From Nitrospirota bacterium (GTDB taxonomy: Bacteria > JACPQY01): 64,000 bases of DNA. Below the pieces are notes generated by a model that was not told the DNA's origin, ran no database searches, and saw nothing but the letters and a program-made list of their open reading frames with translations. The translations under genes and the position numbers were made by a program. This document shows, one piece after another, positions 22,917 to 32,078 of this stretch (its first letter is position 1; the number at the start of each line of letters is the position of its first letter). The DNA lies in NCBI GenBank assembly GCA_016180645.1, contig JACPAV010000005.1, forward strand, positions 122,917 through 186,916, read 5' to 3'.

Positions 22917-25244
22917 TCAGGCGGCTGGAGGACCTCCCTGAGGGGCCCTCACCGAAGAACCGCCCTTGGCCGCTCCCGGCTCCGCCGGATCGGATCCTTT
23001 CCGCTTCTTGCGGAATCCTTTCCACCACACCCTCCCCGCCCGCGCCATCTCTTTCGCGCCATCACGCGCCCGCTCCTGCCATCTCTTGTCCTCGAAGTCG
23101 GCCTCTGGAACGTAACGGTAGTACTGGTAGCGATACTGGTACCGCGAATAAAAGTACGGCCCATGATAGTCCACGTCGTTCAGCACGATTCCAATGATGT
23201 TCCCCTTCGCATTCCGAAGCTGATCGATCGTCCGCATGAGAAGATCCCGCGAGGTCTTCCCGATCCGATAGACCAGCAGGATCCCGTCCACGTGCGGCGC
23301 GAGCACGGTGGAGTCCGCCACGGGCATCGTCGGCGGGCAATCCACAATCACGGTCTCGAAGGTTTCCTTCAGCTCCTTGAGAATCCCTCGTTGCATGAGC
23401 AGGTCCAGCGTGGTGGGCGGATGCACGGTGGTCGGTCCGGCGTTCAGAATGTGGAAATTGTCCAGCCCCGGACTCATCTCCAGCGTCTTAAGGTCCAGTC
23501 CATTGGCCAGGAAGTGTTCCACCCCCTTCACGCACTGCCGCCAGTCGACCCCCTCCGAAGCCACATTGGTCAACCCGACATCGTTCTCGATGGGGAAGAT
23601 CTTGTGCATCGTCGGCCTCCGGGTATTCCCCTCCACCAACACCGTTTTCGAGTTTCCCTGGGCAAACGAAAGCGCGAGGTTCGACGTGACAAACGACTTG
23701 CCCTCCTGCGGCGTGGCGCTCGTGACCAGAATGACCCGCAGGTTTTCTTTCCGCCGAAGCACCATGCGCAGGCTCTGGAAATGCTCGCTCACCGGCGACT
23801 TCGGCCAATGATGCACGACCATGGTGGTGGCATACGTCAAATCCGGCGCGATCATCCTTTTCCGCAAACGCCTCTCCTGCTCAATCGTTTCCTGAAGGTT
23901 GAAGTGCGGCACGATGGCCAGCACGGGCAACTTGAGAAACGACTCCACCTCGTGAACGGTGTCAAGCGAGAAGTCGAACGATTCCCGCAGAAACGCGAGT
24001 CCCATCCCGAGAATCAAGCCCACCGCCATCATCGAAAACACCGGCAGGAGGGATACCCTCTGCACCGGTGCGGTCGGCGTCACCGCCAGTTCGACGATCC
24101 GCACGTTGGTACTCTGCATCGTCCCGCCGAGCTGGGCCTGCTGGTACGCCTCGTCGGCGTGGTCGATCATGGCCTGGAGCCGTGCCACCTGCCGCTCCAG
24201 CCGCCCCAGCTCGATCTGTGACTCAAGGAACAGGGCGTTCTTCCCTTCCAGATCCAGCCTGTCCTGGACCCATCGGTTCTCCCTCTCCTCCACTTCACGA
24301 AGGGCATGATCCAAAAGTTCAAAGAGCTGTCTCGCGAGCGACCGGATATGGTCCTCCGCGAAACGGATGTCCGGGTGGGACGCCGTGAGCAGGATTTCCT
24401 TTTCCCGTTTCTCCAGGAGGGCCGATACGAGCGATCCTCGGATACGCTCGTACTCGGCGGGTGCGCCGGTCCACTCGAAAGACGGCACCGTTTCCCGCTC
24501 CATGAGATCCTCACGTTGAAGGAGATCCATCAGCTCCGAGATCCGTCGCCGTCGTTGGGCCAAGTCTGAGAGCCCATCCTCGACTTCGGTCATCCGCCGC
24601 AGGTTGACCTCGACGTTCTTCTCCACGCCGAGAATCCCGTGTTCGCGCCGAAAACGGCTTACCGCCTCCTCCGCGGTCTTGAGCATGACCTCCATCGCTT
24701 CCTGGCTCTTGCTGCTCACCAGCCGGGTCTCGCGGCTCTTCTCGGCCGCCCGCTCGAGCCGGTAGTCCTTGAACGCCGTCGCCACCCCGTTGGCCATATC
24801 CCGGGCCTCGCGCGGGTCGGAGCTCACCGCCAGGATGTCCAGGATTCGCGTCGAGGCGCGCTGCCTGGCCGTTATCCGGTCCTGAAGCTTGTGCAGAATG
24901 GCCAACATCTTCTCGTCCTGGAGCGCCTGCTCAACACCGATGTCCGCCGGGATGCTCCCGATCCTCTTCGCCATGGACAGCATCACCGGCAAACTCGTGA
25001 TGACATGAATCTCCGTCGCGATCTCAACGGACTCATCCAGGTAAACGTAGGAATTCACGTTGAAGGGCGCCTGTTCGAACTCGATGGTGGACCGCGCCCG
25101 GAATTGGGCGGTCTGTTTTCGCATGAACGCAAGACCCACCAACATGGAAACGCCGGCCGTAAGGGCGATGATCCACTTCCGCTTCCGGAACACCCGGAAG
25201 ACGTCCGGGAGCGTCTGAACCCTCGCTGAGGGAATGTCCGTCAT
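22917..25244 (-). CDS. exopolysaccharide transport tyrosine autokinase (Wzc-like)
   Basis: A 775-residue inner-membrane protein combining a Wzz chain-length domain with a bacterial tyrosine kinase. Transmembrane segments lie near residues 27-45 and 415-435, with a long coiled-coil region between them (residues ~160-370). The cytoplasmic kinase has Walker A TPQEGKSFVTSNLAL near residue 515 and Walker B VIVDCPP; a Tyr cluster (YFYSRYQYRYQYYRY, near residue 720) is the autophosphorylation site. The Walker A' segment reads VLVEGNTRRP where most BY-kinases have Asp residues, so activity may be altered. It controls polymer length and export; no wza or wzx/wzy gene is in the window. Confidence 0.88.
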   Translation of the reverse strand: MTDIPSARVQTLPDVFRVFRKRKWIIALTAGVSMLVGLAFMRKQTAQFRARSTIEFEQAPFNVNSYVYLDESVEIATEIHVITSLPVMLSMAKRIGSIPADIGVEQALQDEKMLAILHKLQDRITARQRASTRILDILAVSSDPREARDMANGVATAFKDYRLERAAEKSRETRLVSSKSQEAMEVMLKTAEEAVSRFRREHGILGVEKNVEVNLRRMTEVEDGLSDLAQRRRRISELMDLLQREDLMERETVPSFEWTGAPAEYERIRGSLVSALLEKREKEILLTASHPDIRFAEDHIRSLARQLFELLDHALREVEERENRWVQDRLDLEGKNALFLESQIELGRLERQVARLQAMIDHADEAYQQAQLGGTMQSTNVRIVELAVTPTAPVQRVSLLPVFSMMAVGLILGMGLAFLRESFDFSLDTVHEVESFLKLPVLAIVPHFNLQETIEQERRLRKRMIAPDLTYATTMVVHHWPKSPVSEHFQSLRMVLRRKENLRVILVTSATPQEGKSFVTSNLALSFAQGNSKTVLVEGNTRRPTMHKIFPIENDVGLTNVASEGVDWRQCVKGVEHFLANGLDLKTLEMSPGLDNFHILNAGPTTVHPPTTLDLLMQRGILKELKETFETVIVDCPPTMPVADSTVLAPHVDGILLVYRIGKTSRDLLMRTIDQLRNAKGNIIGIVLNDVDYHGPYFYSRYQYRYQYYRYVPEADFEDKRWQERARDGAKEMARAGRVWWKGFRKKRKGSDPAEPGAAKGGSSVRAPQGGPPAA

Positions 25245-25294
25245 GTCCCTATGACCGGAAGCCCTTCAACGCCTTGAGAAAGGCTTTCGGAGGA

Positions 25295-26311
25295 TCACTT
25301 CTCTTTCTCTGGGCCGGGTGCCGCGACGTGCTTCCCGTCGTCCGAAACGGCCGGCGAATCCTGCACCTGCTCCTTGATGTAAAGCATCGGGCTCCGCTTC
25401 AGGTCGAGAACCTTCACCGCGGAAAGGCGCGCCACCGGCTCGCCCACCAATTCGACCACCGGCTTGAGAGGATTCGCCGAACTGGTCTTTAAGACCCGCG
25501 CCAGTTTCTCGTTCGACAACCGCACGAGAGTTCCAGGTGGATACGGTGTGATCCGGCGCAGGGCGGCAATCCAGACGTCTTTGGGAAACTTCTCCTTCCC
25601 CTCCGAAACGAGAATCTGAAATCCCTCATAGAAGGATTTTGGCTTCCGGTACGGGCGGAAGTGCGTGATGCTCTCGATCGTATCGCAGAAGCCGATGATC
25701 CGCGCATAGGTGTCGATCTCGTCGCCTTTGAGCTGCTGGGGATACCCGGTCCCGTCCTGCCGTTCCTGCTCCTGATAAACCAGCCGCGCAAACGCATCGC
25801 TCAGTTGCGATCCTTCCAACAACCTCCGGCCCTCCGTGGGATGGCTTTCAACGATGCGCCGTTCGCGCTCGGTCAGCGGCCGCGGCATGTCGATCAGGTC
25901 GGCCGGCAGCTCGCACATCCCGATGTCGTGGAGCAGCGCCCCGGCCCCGAGTATCAGGTTGTCCCGCCCCCGAACGTCCAGTTCGAAGCCCAAGGCCATG
26001 GACAGAATGCCCACGTTGAGCGAATGTTCGGCGATGAAATCTCCCTGGTACGCGGCCACGTCGTACTGAAAGACCTTTTCGATCCACAGCTCGGGGCGGC
26101 TCTCCATGTCGGTAAGAACATCGGTCAGGAGATTGAACAAATACGGCTCGTCAAAACTGCGCTGATTCTTCAGCCTGTCCAGAATTTTCTGGAATTCCTC
26201 CTTCAGACCCAAGTACTTGGAACGAACCATCTCCCGCTGTTCCTTCATCGCAGCGGAAAGCTCGTTCAAAGCCAGATCGCCGGCCGGCAAAACGGGACTC
26301 ATCCGGTGCAT
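25295..26311 (-). CDS. HD-GYP domain protein
   Basis: A 338-residue cytosolic protein with an HD-GYP phosphodiesterase domain: AEHSLNVGILS, ALLHDIGMCELP (HD, near residue 150), ESHPTEG and QERQDGTGYPQQLKG (GYP). Such domains degrade cyclic di-GMP. The N-terminal ~90 residues are helical and have no recognised sensor; the C-terminal ~80 residues are also unassigned. ATG 26311 is preferred because AGAAGG lies just upstream; a longer start at 26338 has none. The exopolysaccharide autokinase gene follows after 50 bp, consistent with second-messenger control of polymer export, which is inference. Confidence 0.88.
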   Translation of the reverse strand: MHRMSPVLPAGDLALNELSAAMKEQREMVRSKYLGLKEEFQKILDRLKNQRSFDEPYLFNLLTDVLTDMESRPELWIEKVFQYDVAAYQGDFIAEHSLNVGILSMALGFELDVRGRDNLILGAGALLHDIGMCELPADLIDMPRPLTERERRIVESHPTEGRRLLEGSQLSDAFARLVYQEQERQDGTGYPQQLKGDEIDTYARIIGFCDTIESITHFRPYRKPKSFYEGFQILVSEGKEKFPKDVWIAALRRITPYPPGTLVRLSNEKLARVLKTSSANPLKPVVELVGEPVARLSAVKVLDLKRSPMLYIKEQVQDSPAVSDDGKHVAAPGPEKEK

Positions 26312-26450
26312 AATACCTTCTCTCACCCTCCTTCGCAAACGATCCCCACACTCTGGGTGTCACGATGCTCGAAATGCCCCTCGCCGGAAGACCCAACCCA
26401 CCCACGTTTGCCTCCCTGGGGCGGGGGTTTGACCCCCGTCAGGTTTCCAC

Positions 26451-26479
26451 TTGACAAAATACCCCATGGCGACTATGAA
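26451..26479 (+). promoter_or_regulatory. sigma-70 promoter of the secreted-protein gene
   Basis: TTGACA (26451-26456), 17-bp spacer, TATGAA (26474-26479). The -35 is perfect and the -10 matches 4 of 6. Transcription should start near 26486, leaving a 5' leader of about 50 nt. Confidence 0.7.
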
Positions 26480-26480
26480 T

Positions 26481-26518
26481 GGACAAAACTTTGTTATTCA
26501 GGTAACCTATTTTTGTCC
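26481..26518 (+). promoter_or_regulatory. leader hairpin upstream of the ribosome site
   Basis: Arms GGACAAAA (26481-26488) and TTTTGTCC (26511-26518) with an inner GTTA/TAAC pairing make a hairpin that ends 4 nt before the GGAGGGAGG ribosome site. It could adjust mRNA stability or translation; no riboswitch class fits. Confidence 0.45.
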
Positions 26519-26536
26519 GATTTGGAGGGAGGCTCG

Positions 26537-28570
26537 ATGAAATCAGCGCTTCGAAACCTGCTAGGATTGTTCTTGATCGCCACCGCATTCACCGGCGCCG
26601 TCTGCGGAACCGAGACGCCGCCGGACAGCGGTGACATCGAAAAACTCGTTTCCAAACTTTATGTCAATTCGAATGACGCCCAAGCCCAGCAGGATCTTCT
26701 AAAAGCGCTGGCCACCGCGAAATCGGACATCTGCACCACCGACAAGGACGGCAATGGCGTGGTCCCCGCGATGGACGTGGTCAATCTGGCCAAGTCGCGG
26801 ATCAGCAATGCGCCGATCGAAAAGCCGGCGAGCACGAGCGCGACCTCCGATGCCGCGGCCAAAACCAACACGGAACTGTTCCTCGAGAGAATCTCCGCCG
26901 TCTGTCCCGAGCATAAGGCTGAAGCCAATTTCACCAAGACCATGTTCAAGGTCGGCCAAGCCATCGCTCCCATCTCGGATCTCCTGGGCCTCACTTCCGT
27001 CTTCTCCGGCGGAGGTACGCCCGACATCAACAAGCTCATCGGTCCCATCACCGGCATCCTCACTCCCGAAACCCCCTGCGCGGACAAAGGGCTCGCCCAG
27101 TGCGGCAAAGAAATGTCCGACGCCGTGGACGCCATGGGCGCGGACATCAGCGCCAAGACCTACGAGCTCACGGACGTGACGGTCACCGTGGACACGACCA
27201 CCGCCAACCTCAGCGGCAAGTATAATGAAGCGACGCTGCGCACGATCGGCGCGGTGGGATCCATGGTCCACGGCCTCTTCTACTTCCTCGCCGCCCACGT
27301 GGATCTCACGGCACTCCTCCCGGAAATCACTCCCCTGATTCCTCTCTTCACCGGCGGCGGCCTCGGCTTCGATACGGCCGGCCAAATTCTCACCACGGTC
27401 GACGCCTTGGACGGGGTGATCGTAAAGGTCCTCGAAGGTCCGATTGACCCGACCACGCGCGCCGTCAGCTCGGCCGGTTCCGAAAAACTGGCGACCTCGC
27501 GCGACAGCACGGCCCAGGCCATCAAGTGGATCAATGAAGACGGCAAGTCCAAGCCCGTCATCATCACCGCCGTCGAACAGAGCAAGGAAGACGGCCTCGG
27601 TGTCCGTTTCTACGATGACAACGGCAACGCCACCCTCGATGGATGCGACGAAATCCAGGTCAACCTGGGCTTCGTGTCGCAATTCCTCAGCGACTTCTAC
27701 ATGACCGCGAACGCCGAAGGCTGCACCGGCGGCGTGAGGTCCAGCTCTTTCGAGTTGCCCGCCAAGTCCGGCGACAAGAACATCGATTACACCAAGCTCT
27801 TTTCAGGGGCAGCCGCAACCCTCTCCCAGTTCCAGAGCGCCGTGTCCAACAAGAGCCTGCCCATCGCGGCACGCGACCTCAATACGATCCTTGTGGCCGT
27901 CGGCGAAGATGAGATCAAGGATGTCTTCCAGATCTATCCCGGCGTCGTCTTCGAGTCCGGCCTGAGCTTCATGACACCCGGCAAACCCGGCACGGCTGCC
28001 GGCAAAGCCAGCGCCCTCAAGGACTACTTCGAAATGGAAATCAGCGCGGATGCCCCGGCCTGTCCGGATGGGAAGACCAAGGACGGCGCGTTTGTCTGCA
28101 AGAGCAAGGACGGCAAGTCCGACCAATCGAAGCTCATCTCCCGGGGCGACGCCGATCATTTCGGCGGCGCGGTGACCAAGGACAGCATCTACGTCACCGA
28201 GAAGCTCCTGGATGTGAATGCAAAGAAAGCGGACGACACCTTCCGCGCGGCCGAGGGCGGCGGTTTCCTGCCCTACCTCCTCTTCAAGAACGCCGACCTC
28301 AAGGGCTTCGCGAAGGTCTCCAACACTCTGATCACCGAAATGACCACCGCTGTCGCCGACGCCGAGGCGGACGGCATCTGCAAGAGGAAAATCGCGCAGA
28401 CATCCGGGAGCATGGTGCCCGTCGATGCCCGGTTCATGAATGCGCTGATCAACTTCGGCCTCGTTCAGTCCATGGCCTGCGGAGTAGACAGCCAGCTCGG
28501 CGGCCTGCTCGGCGGCATGGATATTTCAAGCGGCCTCTCCATTCCGGGCCTGACGGCGAGCGCCCGATAA
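26537..28570 (+). CDS. secreted protein of unknown function with Ca-binding-like loops
   Basis: A 677-residue protein that I do not recognise. It starts with a Sec-type signal (MKSALRNLLGLFLIATAFTGAVC) truncated here at 20 residues as MKSALRNLLGLFLIATAFTG; a Cys follows shortly, but the residues before it are a poor lipobox. Two EF-hand-like Asp/Asn-rich loops are visible: DKDGNGVVPAMD near residue 74 and DDNGNATLDGCDE near residue 359. The rest is Ala/Gly/Asp/Lys-rich, mostly soluble, with several paired Cys. ATG 26537 has a strong GGAGGGAGG site and its own promoter, so expression may be high. An in-frame extension upstream to 25661 crosses the antisense HD-GYP gene and is rejected. Confidence 0.75.
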   Translation: MKSALRNLLGLFLIATAFTGAVCGTETPPDSGDIEKLVSKLYVNSNDAQAQQDLLKALATAKSDICTTDKDGNGVVPAMDVVNLAKSRISNAPIEKPASTSATSDAAAKTNTELFLERISAVCPEHKAEANFTKTMFKVGQAIAPISDLLGLTSVFSGGGTPDINKLIGPITGILTPETPCADKGLAQCGKEMSDAVDAMGADISAKTYELTDVTVTVDTTTANLSGKYNEATLRTIGAVGSMVHGLFYFLAAHVDLTALLPEITPLIPLFTGGGLGFDTAGQILTTVDALDGVIVKVLEGPIDPTTRAVSSAGSEKLATSRDSTAQAIKWINEDGKSKPVIITAVEQSKEDGLGVRFYDDNGNATLDGCDEIQVNLGFVSQFLSDFYMTANAEGCTGGVRSSSFELPAKSGDKNIDYTKLFSGAAATLSQFQSAVSNKSLPIAARDLNTILVAVGEDEIKDVFQIYPGVVFESGLSFMTPGKPGTAAGKASALKDYFEMEISADAPACPDGKTKDGAFVCKSKDGKSDQSKLISRGDADHFGGAVTKDSIYVTEKLLDVNAKKADDTFRAAEGGGFLPYLLFKNADLKGFAKVSNTLITEMTTAVADAEADGICKRKIAQTSGSMVPVDARFMNALINFGLVQSMACGVDSQLGGLLGGMDISSGLSIPGLTASAR

Positions 28571-28683
28571 CCCGAGGGGAAGCTACAGAAGTCAGTCATC
28601 CCACCCTGGCCCCGGCTCAAGCGTGCCCCTCCGCTGCCGGGGCCTGGCCCCTTCCCGCCACGGGACGTGGCGCGTGAAGCCTG

Positions 28684-28782
28684 AATCGTAAATCGTGAAT
28701 CGAAAATCGAGAACCCGACCCTTCCTCGCTCTCCTCGGCGTGCTTGCCACGCCGCTGTTACCGATTCTCGATTCTCGATTCT
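28684..28782. repeat. inverted pair of heptamer tandem arrays
   Basis: Four 7-bp units at 28684-28711 (AATCGTA, AATCGTG, AATCGAA, AATCGAG) face three CGATTCT units at 28762-28782 in the opposite sense. The second array lies within the signal-sequence codons of the SurA-like gene, the first around its GTG start. Confidence 0.75.
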
Positions 28783-29675
28783 CGTCCTCGACGTCCGCCT
28801 CGGAGGCTCGCACGATCGACACCATAGTGGCCGTAGTCAACGGCGAACCGATCACCTACTACGATCTGAAAACAACTTATGCCTTCGCCCAGGGTGAAGC
28901 GGCTCCCGCCCAGCCCAATCCACGAGATCCCACCAGCCGCCCCCTGCGCGCATTCCTCGAACAGCTCATCAACGACAAGATCATCGCCCAGGAGGTTGCC
29001 AAGCGGGGAATCCGCGTCACGGAGGAAGAGGTCGCCGAGCAGATTCGTCACATCCGCCGGCAAAACAACCTGACGGAAGAGGCCTTCCGGATGGCCCTCC
29101 AGGACCAGGGCATCACGTTCGATATCTACCGCGAGAAAATGGCCGAAGAAATGCGGAAAGGGCGGCTCATCGAAATGGACGTGCGGTCGCAGATCGACAT
29201 TACGGACACGATGATCCAGGCCTACTTCGCCCAGCACCAGTCCGATCTCGCCGTGCCCGGCAAAGTCACCCTTTCCAAAATCCTCCTCAGGAAAGGATCC
29301 GCCCGCGTTGCCGAGGTGACCCAAGCGATCAAGGCCGGGAAGGACTTTCAAGAATTGGCCCGAGGCTACTCGGAGGATTCCGTTACGGCCTCCCGCGGCG
29401 GCCGTGAGAGGCCGAAGGATCTCTCCGACCTGCACCCGCTCATCCGCGAAAAAGTGTCCACCGCGGGCCCAGGAGACATTCTCGGCCCTCTCGAAATCGA
29501 CAAGGACGTTTACTTCCTCCGGGTCGAGGATCTCCAACAGAAACGAACGCCGGTGCTCGAAGACGCGCGCGACTCCATTCACCGGAAGCTCACTCAAGAT
29601 CAAGTCTACGACAAGCTCCAGGTCTGGATCGACCAGCTTCGCTCCCGCTCGGTGATCGAAGTCTCCTGGGATTGA
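28695..29675 (+). CDS. SurA-like periplasmic peptidyl-prolyl isomerase
   Basis: Up to 326 residues: a signal segment (FLALLGVLATPLLPILD), a SurA N-terminal chaperone domain beginning IDTIVAVVNGEPITYYDL, and one parvulin rotamase domain (about residues 185-290; VTLSKILL, FQELARGYSEDSVTASRGG, GDILGPLEIDKDVYFLRVED). It would assist outer-membrane protein folding in the periplasm. E. coli SurA has two rotamase domains; this has one. The GTG start at 28695 falls inside a heptamer repeat array, and the second array encodes part of the signal region (ILDSRFSSS), so both the start and the cleavage site are uncertain; GTG near 28740 is an alternative. Confidence 0.85.
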   Translation: MNRKSRTRPFLALLGVLATPLLPILDSRFSSSTSASEARTIDTIVAVVNGEPITYYDLKTTYAFAQGEAAPAQPNPRDPTSRPLRAFLEQLINDKIIAQEVAKRGIRVTEEEVAEQIRHIRRQNNLTEEAFRMALQDQGITFDIYREKMAEEMRKGRLIEMDVRSQIDITDTMIQAYFAQHQSDLAVPGKVTLSKILLRKGSARVAEVTQAIKAGKDFQELARGYSEDSVTASRGGRERPKDLSDLHPLIREKVSTAGPGDILGPLEIDKDVYFLRVEDLQQKRTPVLEDARDSIHRKLTQDQVYDKLQVWIDQLRSRSVIEVSWD

Positions 29676-29683
29676 CCCTCCTC

Positions 29684-29841
29684 TATCGAGGCTAAGCCCC
29701 TCTATAGTGACCCGTCTCCCACTATAGAGGCTTAGCAGGAGGCGTAGGGGAGCATCTTCAGATGCTCCCTCTTGTCGGGAGGGTCTGAAGACCCTCCCCT
29801 ACTTGCTCCCTCTTCTTGTGAGGGCCTGAAGGCCCTCCCCT
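29684..29841. repeat. REP composite, including copy 2 of the 59-bp element
   Basis: This intergenic block holds a TATCGAGGCTAAGCC unit related to the palindromes at 32971-33020, an inverted pair CCTCTATAGTG/CACTATAGAGG, then the 59-bp composite at 29744-29802 that is identical to the complement of 7477-7535, and a further palindrome (GAGGGCCTGAAGGCCCTC). Nothing else is seen between the SurA-like gene and ccsA. Confidence 0.8.
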
Positions 29842-29941
29842 ACGAAGCTTCTCCTGACCGCCGATCCCTGATTCCTAGCCCCGCATCTGACCTCCGTCAT
29901 GTTTGTAATAGCCTCCCCTGTGATGATCTAATGGTGTGACC

Positions 29942-30754
29942 ATGCACGACACGGACCTCTTTCTCGCCGCCGGCGTCTGCTATGCCCTGGGTACCGTCGG
30001 CTACCTCCTCTACCTCGCGAAACTCTCGGTTTCGATGAAAACGCTGGGGTTCGGCGGCGTCCTCGCCGGACTCATCGTACAGCTCGTGGCCTTCGCCTGG
30101 AGGTTTTCTGCTCTGGGCTACCTTCCGATTGCCAGCTTCTACGAGGCCATCGCGTTCTTTCTTTGGTGCCTCCTGGCCATGCTCGCGGTTTTCCACACGC
30201 GCTACAACCTCGCCATCCTGGGCTCGTTTCTGTCGCCGCTGGCCCTGATCTTTCTCGTCCTCGGCGCCACCGCCCACAAGGGGCCATCACAGGTCCAGAT
30301 GCCCAGCAATCCCCTCTTCCCTTTTCACGTGGTTCTCTCCTTCCTCGGCGAGGCCGTTTTTACCATCGCCTGCGCCGCGTCCGTCATGTATCTCATCCAG
30401 GAGCGCCAGCTCAAACGCAAACACTTCGGCCCCATCTACCAGCGCCTTCCCTCCCTCTCCATGATTGAACAGCTCAACGCCCAGTGCCTCTACAGCGGAT
30501 TTGTGCTCCTCTCGGTCGGGGTGGCCCTCGGATTCATCATGGCCCGTCAGGAGTGGGGGCAGTTCTGGACGTGGGACCCCAAGCTGGTCTTCAGCACCGC
30601 CCTGTGGGCGCTCATCGCCTTGGCCCTCATTACTCGCCGCCTCCAGGGTTGGACGGGACGACGGTCCGCCGTCTTTATCCTCTTCACCTTCGTGGCCGTC
30701 CTGATGACCTTCATGGGCGTCAATTTCATGAGCGACCGTCACCGCTTCGGGTAA
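29942..30754 (+). CDS. ccsA: cytochrome c assembly protein, CcsA/HemX type
   Basis: A 270-residue polytopic membrane protein with about eight hydrophobic segments and the WTWDPKLVFS haem-handling motif near residue 205 (WWD-like), flanked by conserved His-containing loops. CcsA/ResC proteins move haem for system II cytochrome c assembly; HemX-type relatives adjust GluTR levels. It ends 1 bp before hemA, the layout seen in Geobacter-type heme operons. ATG 29942 is preferred; GTG 29936 is in frame, and neither has a clear ribosome site. The two-haem cytochrome at 55.8 kb could be a client. Confidence 0.85.
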   Translation: MHDTDLFLAAGVCYALGTVGYLLYLAKLSVSMKTLGFGGVLAGLIVQLVAFAWRFSALGYLPIASFYEAIAFFLWCLLAMLAVFHTRYNLAILGSFLSPLALIFLVLGATAHKGPSQVQMPSNPLFPFHVVLSFLGEAVFTIACAASVMYLIQERQLKRKHFGPIYQRLPSLSMIEQLNAQCLYSGFVLLSVGVALGFIMARQEWGQFWTWDPKLVFSTALWALIALALITRRLQGWTGRRSAVFILFTFVAVLMTFMGVNFMSDRHRFG

Positions 30755-30755
30755 G

Positions 30756-32078
30756 GTGGAGCTGTCTCTTCTGCTCGTCGGCATCAATCACAAGACCTCG
30801 GACATCGAGATCCGCGAGAAGCTCTATTTCACCGAGGACCGCGCCCGATCCTTCCTCCGAACCCTGCCCGCCGACCTTCCTTCGGCGAAGGAAAGCGTCC
30901 TCATCTCCACGTGCAATCGCACGGAATGCTATTTCATGACGAGCCATTCTGATGACACCGCTTCCGCGCTGCTCCGTCGGCTCGGCAACGGAATACCCCG
31001 CATCGAGGAGCTCTTGAACGGCTCCGCCTATCGTTGGTCCGGACTGCAAGCCATGGAGCACCTGTTCTCCGTCACCTCCAGCCTCGATTCCATGCTCCCC
31101 GGAGAGACCCAGATCACCGGCCAAGTGCGCGACGCCTATCGATGGGCCCACGAGGAAGGAACCGTGGGCTACTACATGCACAAGACCTTCCAGAAGGCCC
31201 TTCAAGTGGCCAAGCGCGTCCGGCGTGAAACCCGAATCGGCGAGAACGTGGTCAGCCTGAGTCATGCCGCCGTCGAACTGGCCCGAAAAGTGTTCGCGGA
31301 CTTCTCCGAACGCACGCTTCTCGTTATCGGAACGGGAGAAATGGGGGAATTGGCCGCCCATCAGGCGAGGAAGCAGCAGGTGAAGAAATTGATCGTCACG
31401 AGCCGCACCGAGCAACGCGCGGCTGCGCTCGCTTCTCAAACCGGCGGCATCCCACACTCGATCACCGAGTTGGAAAGCCTTCTTCGGGAGTGCGACCTCG
31501 TCATTGCCTCCGCGGCCGCCCCCGAGCCGATGGTCACGACGGAGATGGTCCGCCGCATCCTTCCCCACCGAAGGGGCCGGACGCTGGTGCTGATCGATCT
31601 CGGCATGCCGCGCAACATCCAAGCCGATATCCACACCCTGGAAAACGTATACGTGTACGATCTCGACGATCTCCAGCAGATCATTCACGACAGCCTGACG
31701 CTCCGCCAGGAGGAAGCGGCCAAGGGCCGACTTATCGTGCACGAGGCGGCAGAATCCTTCATGGGCCAGTTTCATTCGCAGGATATCGAACAGGTCATCG
31801 TCTTCTTCCGCCAGAAGCTGGAGGCCATCGGCAAGAAGGAACTTGATCGATTCCTCCCCAAAATGGATGGCCTTTCGCCGGAGCAGAAGGAACTCGTCCA
31901 AAACGTCACGCATAACATCGTCCAGAAGGTTCTCCACGAGCCGATCACCCGCTTGAAACAGGAATCTTCCCAAGGATCCGGTCTGGGCGGTCCCGATGCA
32001 CCCAGCTCACGCGAGACGGCTTCGAAGGACTGGCTCAAGGAGGCGCTCGTGGAACTGTTCAACCTCAAGCCTTCGTGA
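30756..32078 (+). CDS. hemA: glutamyl-tRNA reductase
   Basis: A 440-residue first enzyme of C5 heme synthesis, reducing glutamyl-tRNA to glutamate-1-semialdehyde. The catalytic Cys53 lies in LISTCNRTE; LDSMLPGETQITGQV and the NADPH-binding VIGTGEMGELAAHQA are visible, followed by a C-terminal dimerisation helix. Length is normal. GTG 30756 lies right after the ccsA stop. It overlaps hemC by GTGA. The partner aminomutase gene hemL is 5 kb away on the other strand. Confidence 0.95.
   Translation: MELSLLLVGINHKTSDIEIREKLYFTEDRARSFLRTLPADLPSAKESVLISTCNRTECYFMTSHSDDTASALLRRLGNGIPRIEELLNGSAYRWSGLQAMEHLFSVTSSLDSMLPGETQITGQVRDAYRWAHEEGTVGYYMHKTFQKALQVAKRVRRETRIGENVVSLSHAAVELARKVFADFSERTLLVIGTGEMGELAAHQARKQQVKKLIVTSRTEQRAAALASQTGGIPHSITELESLLRECDLVIASAAAPEPMVTTEMVRRILPHRRGRTLVLIDLGMPRNIQADIHTLENVYVYDLDDLQQIIHDSLTLRQEEAAKGRLIVHEAAESFMGQFHSQDIEQVIVFFRQKLEAIGKKELDRFLPKMDGLSPEQKELVQNVTHNIVQKVLHEPITRLKQESSQGSGLGGPDAPSSRETASKDWLKEALVELFNLKPS

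Noticed and set aside
26425-26445. GGGGGT/ACCCCC hairpin upstream of the secreted-protein promoter
   Set aside because: Six-base stem without U-tract; common in GC-rich intergenic DNA and not informative.
25661-26536. Upstream extension of the secreted protein gene
   Set aside because: It would cover the antisense HD-GYP gene and remove the signal peptide from the N terminus; promoter and ribosome site lie at 26451-26530.
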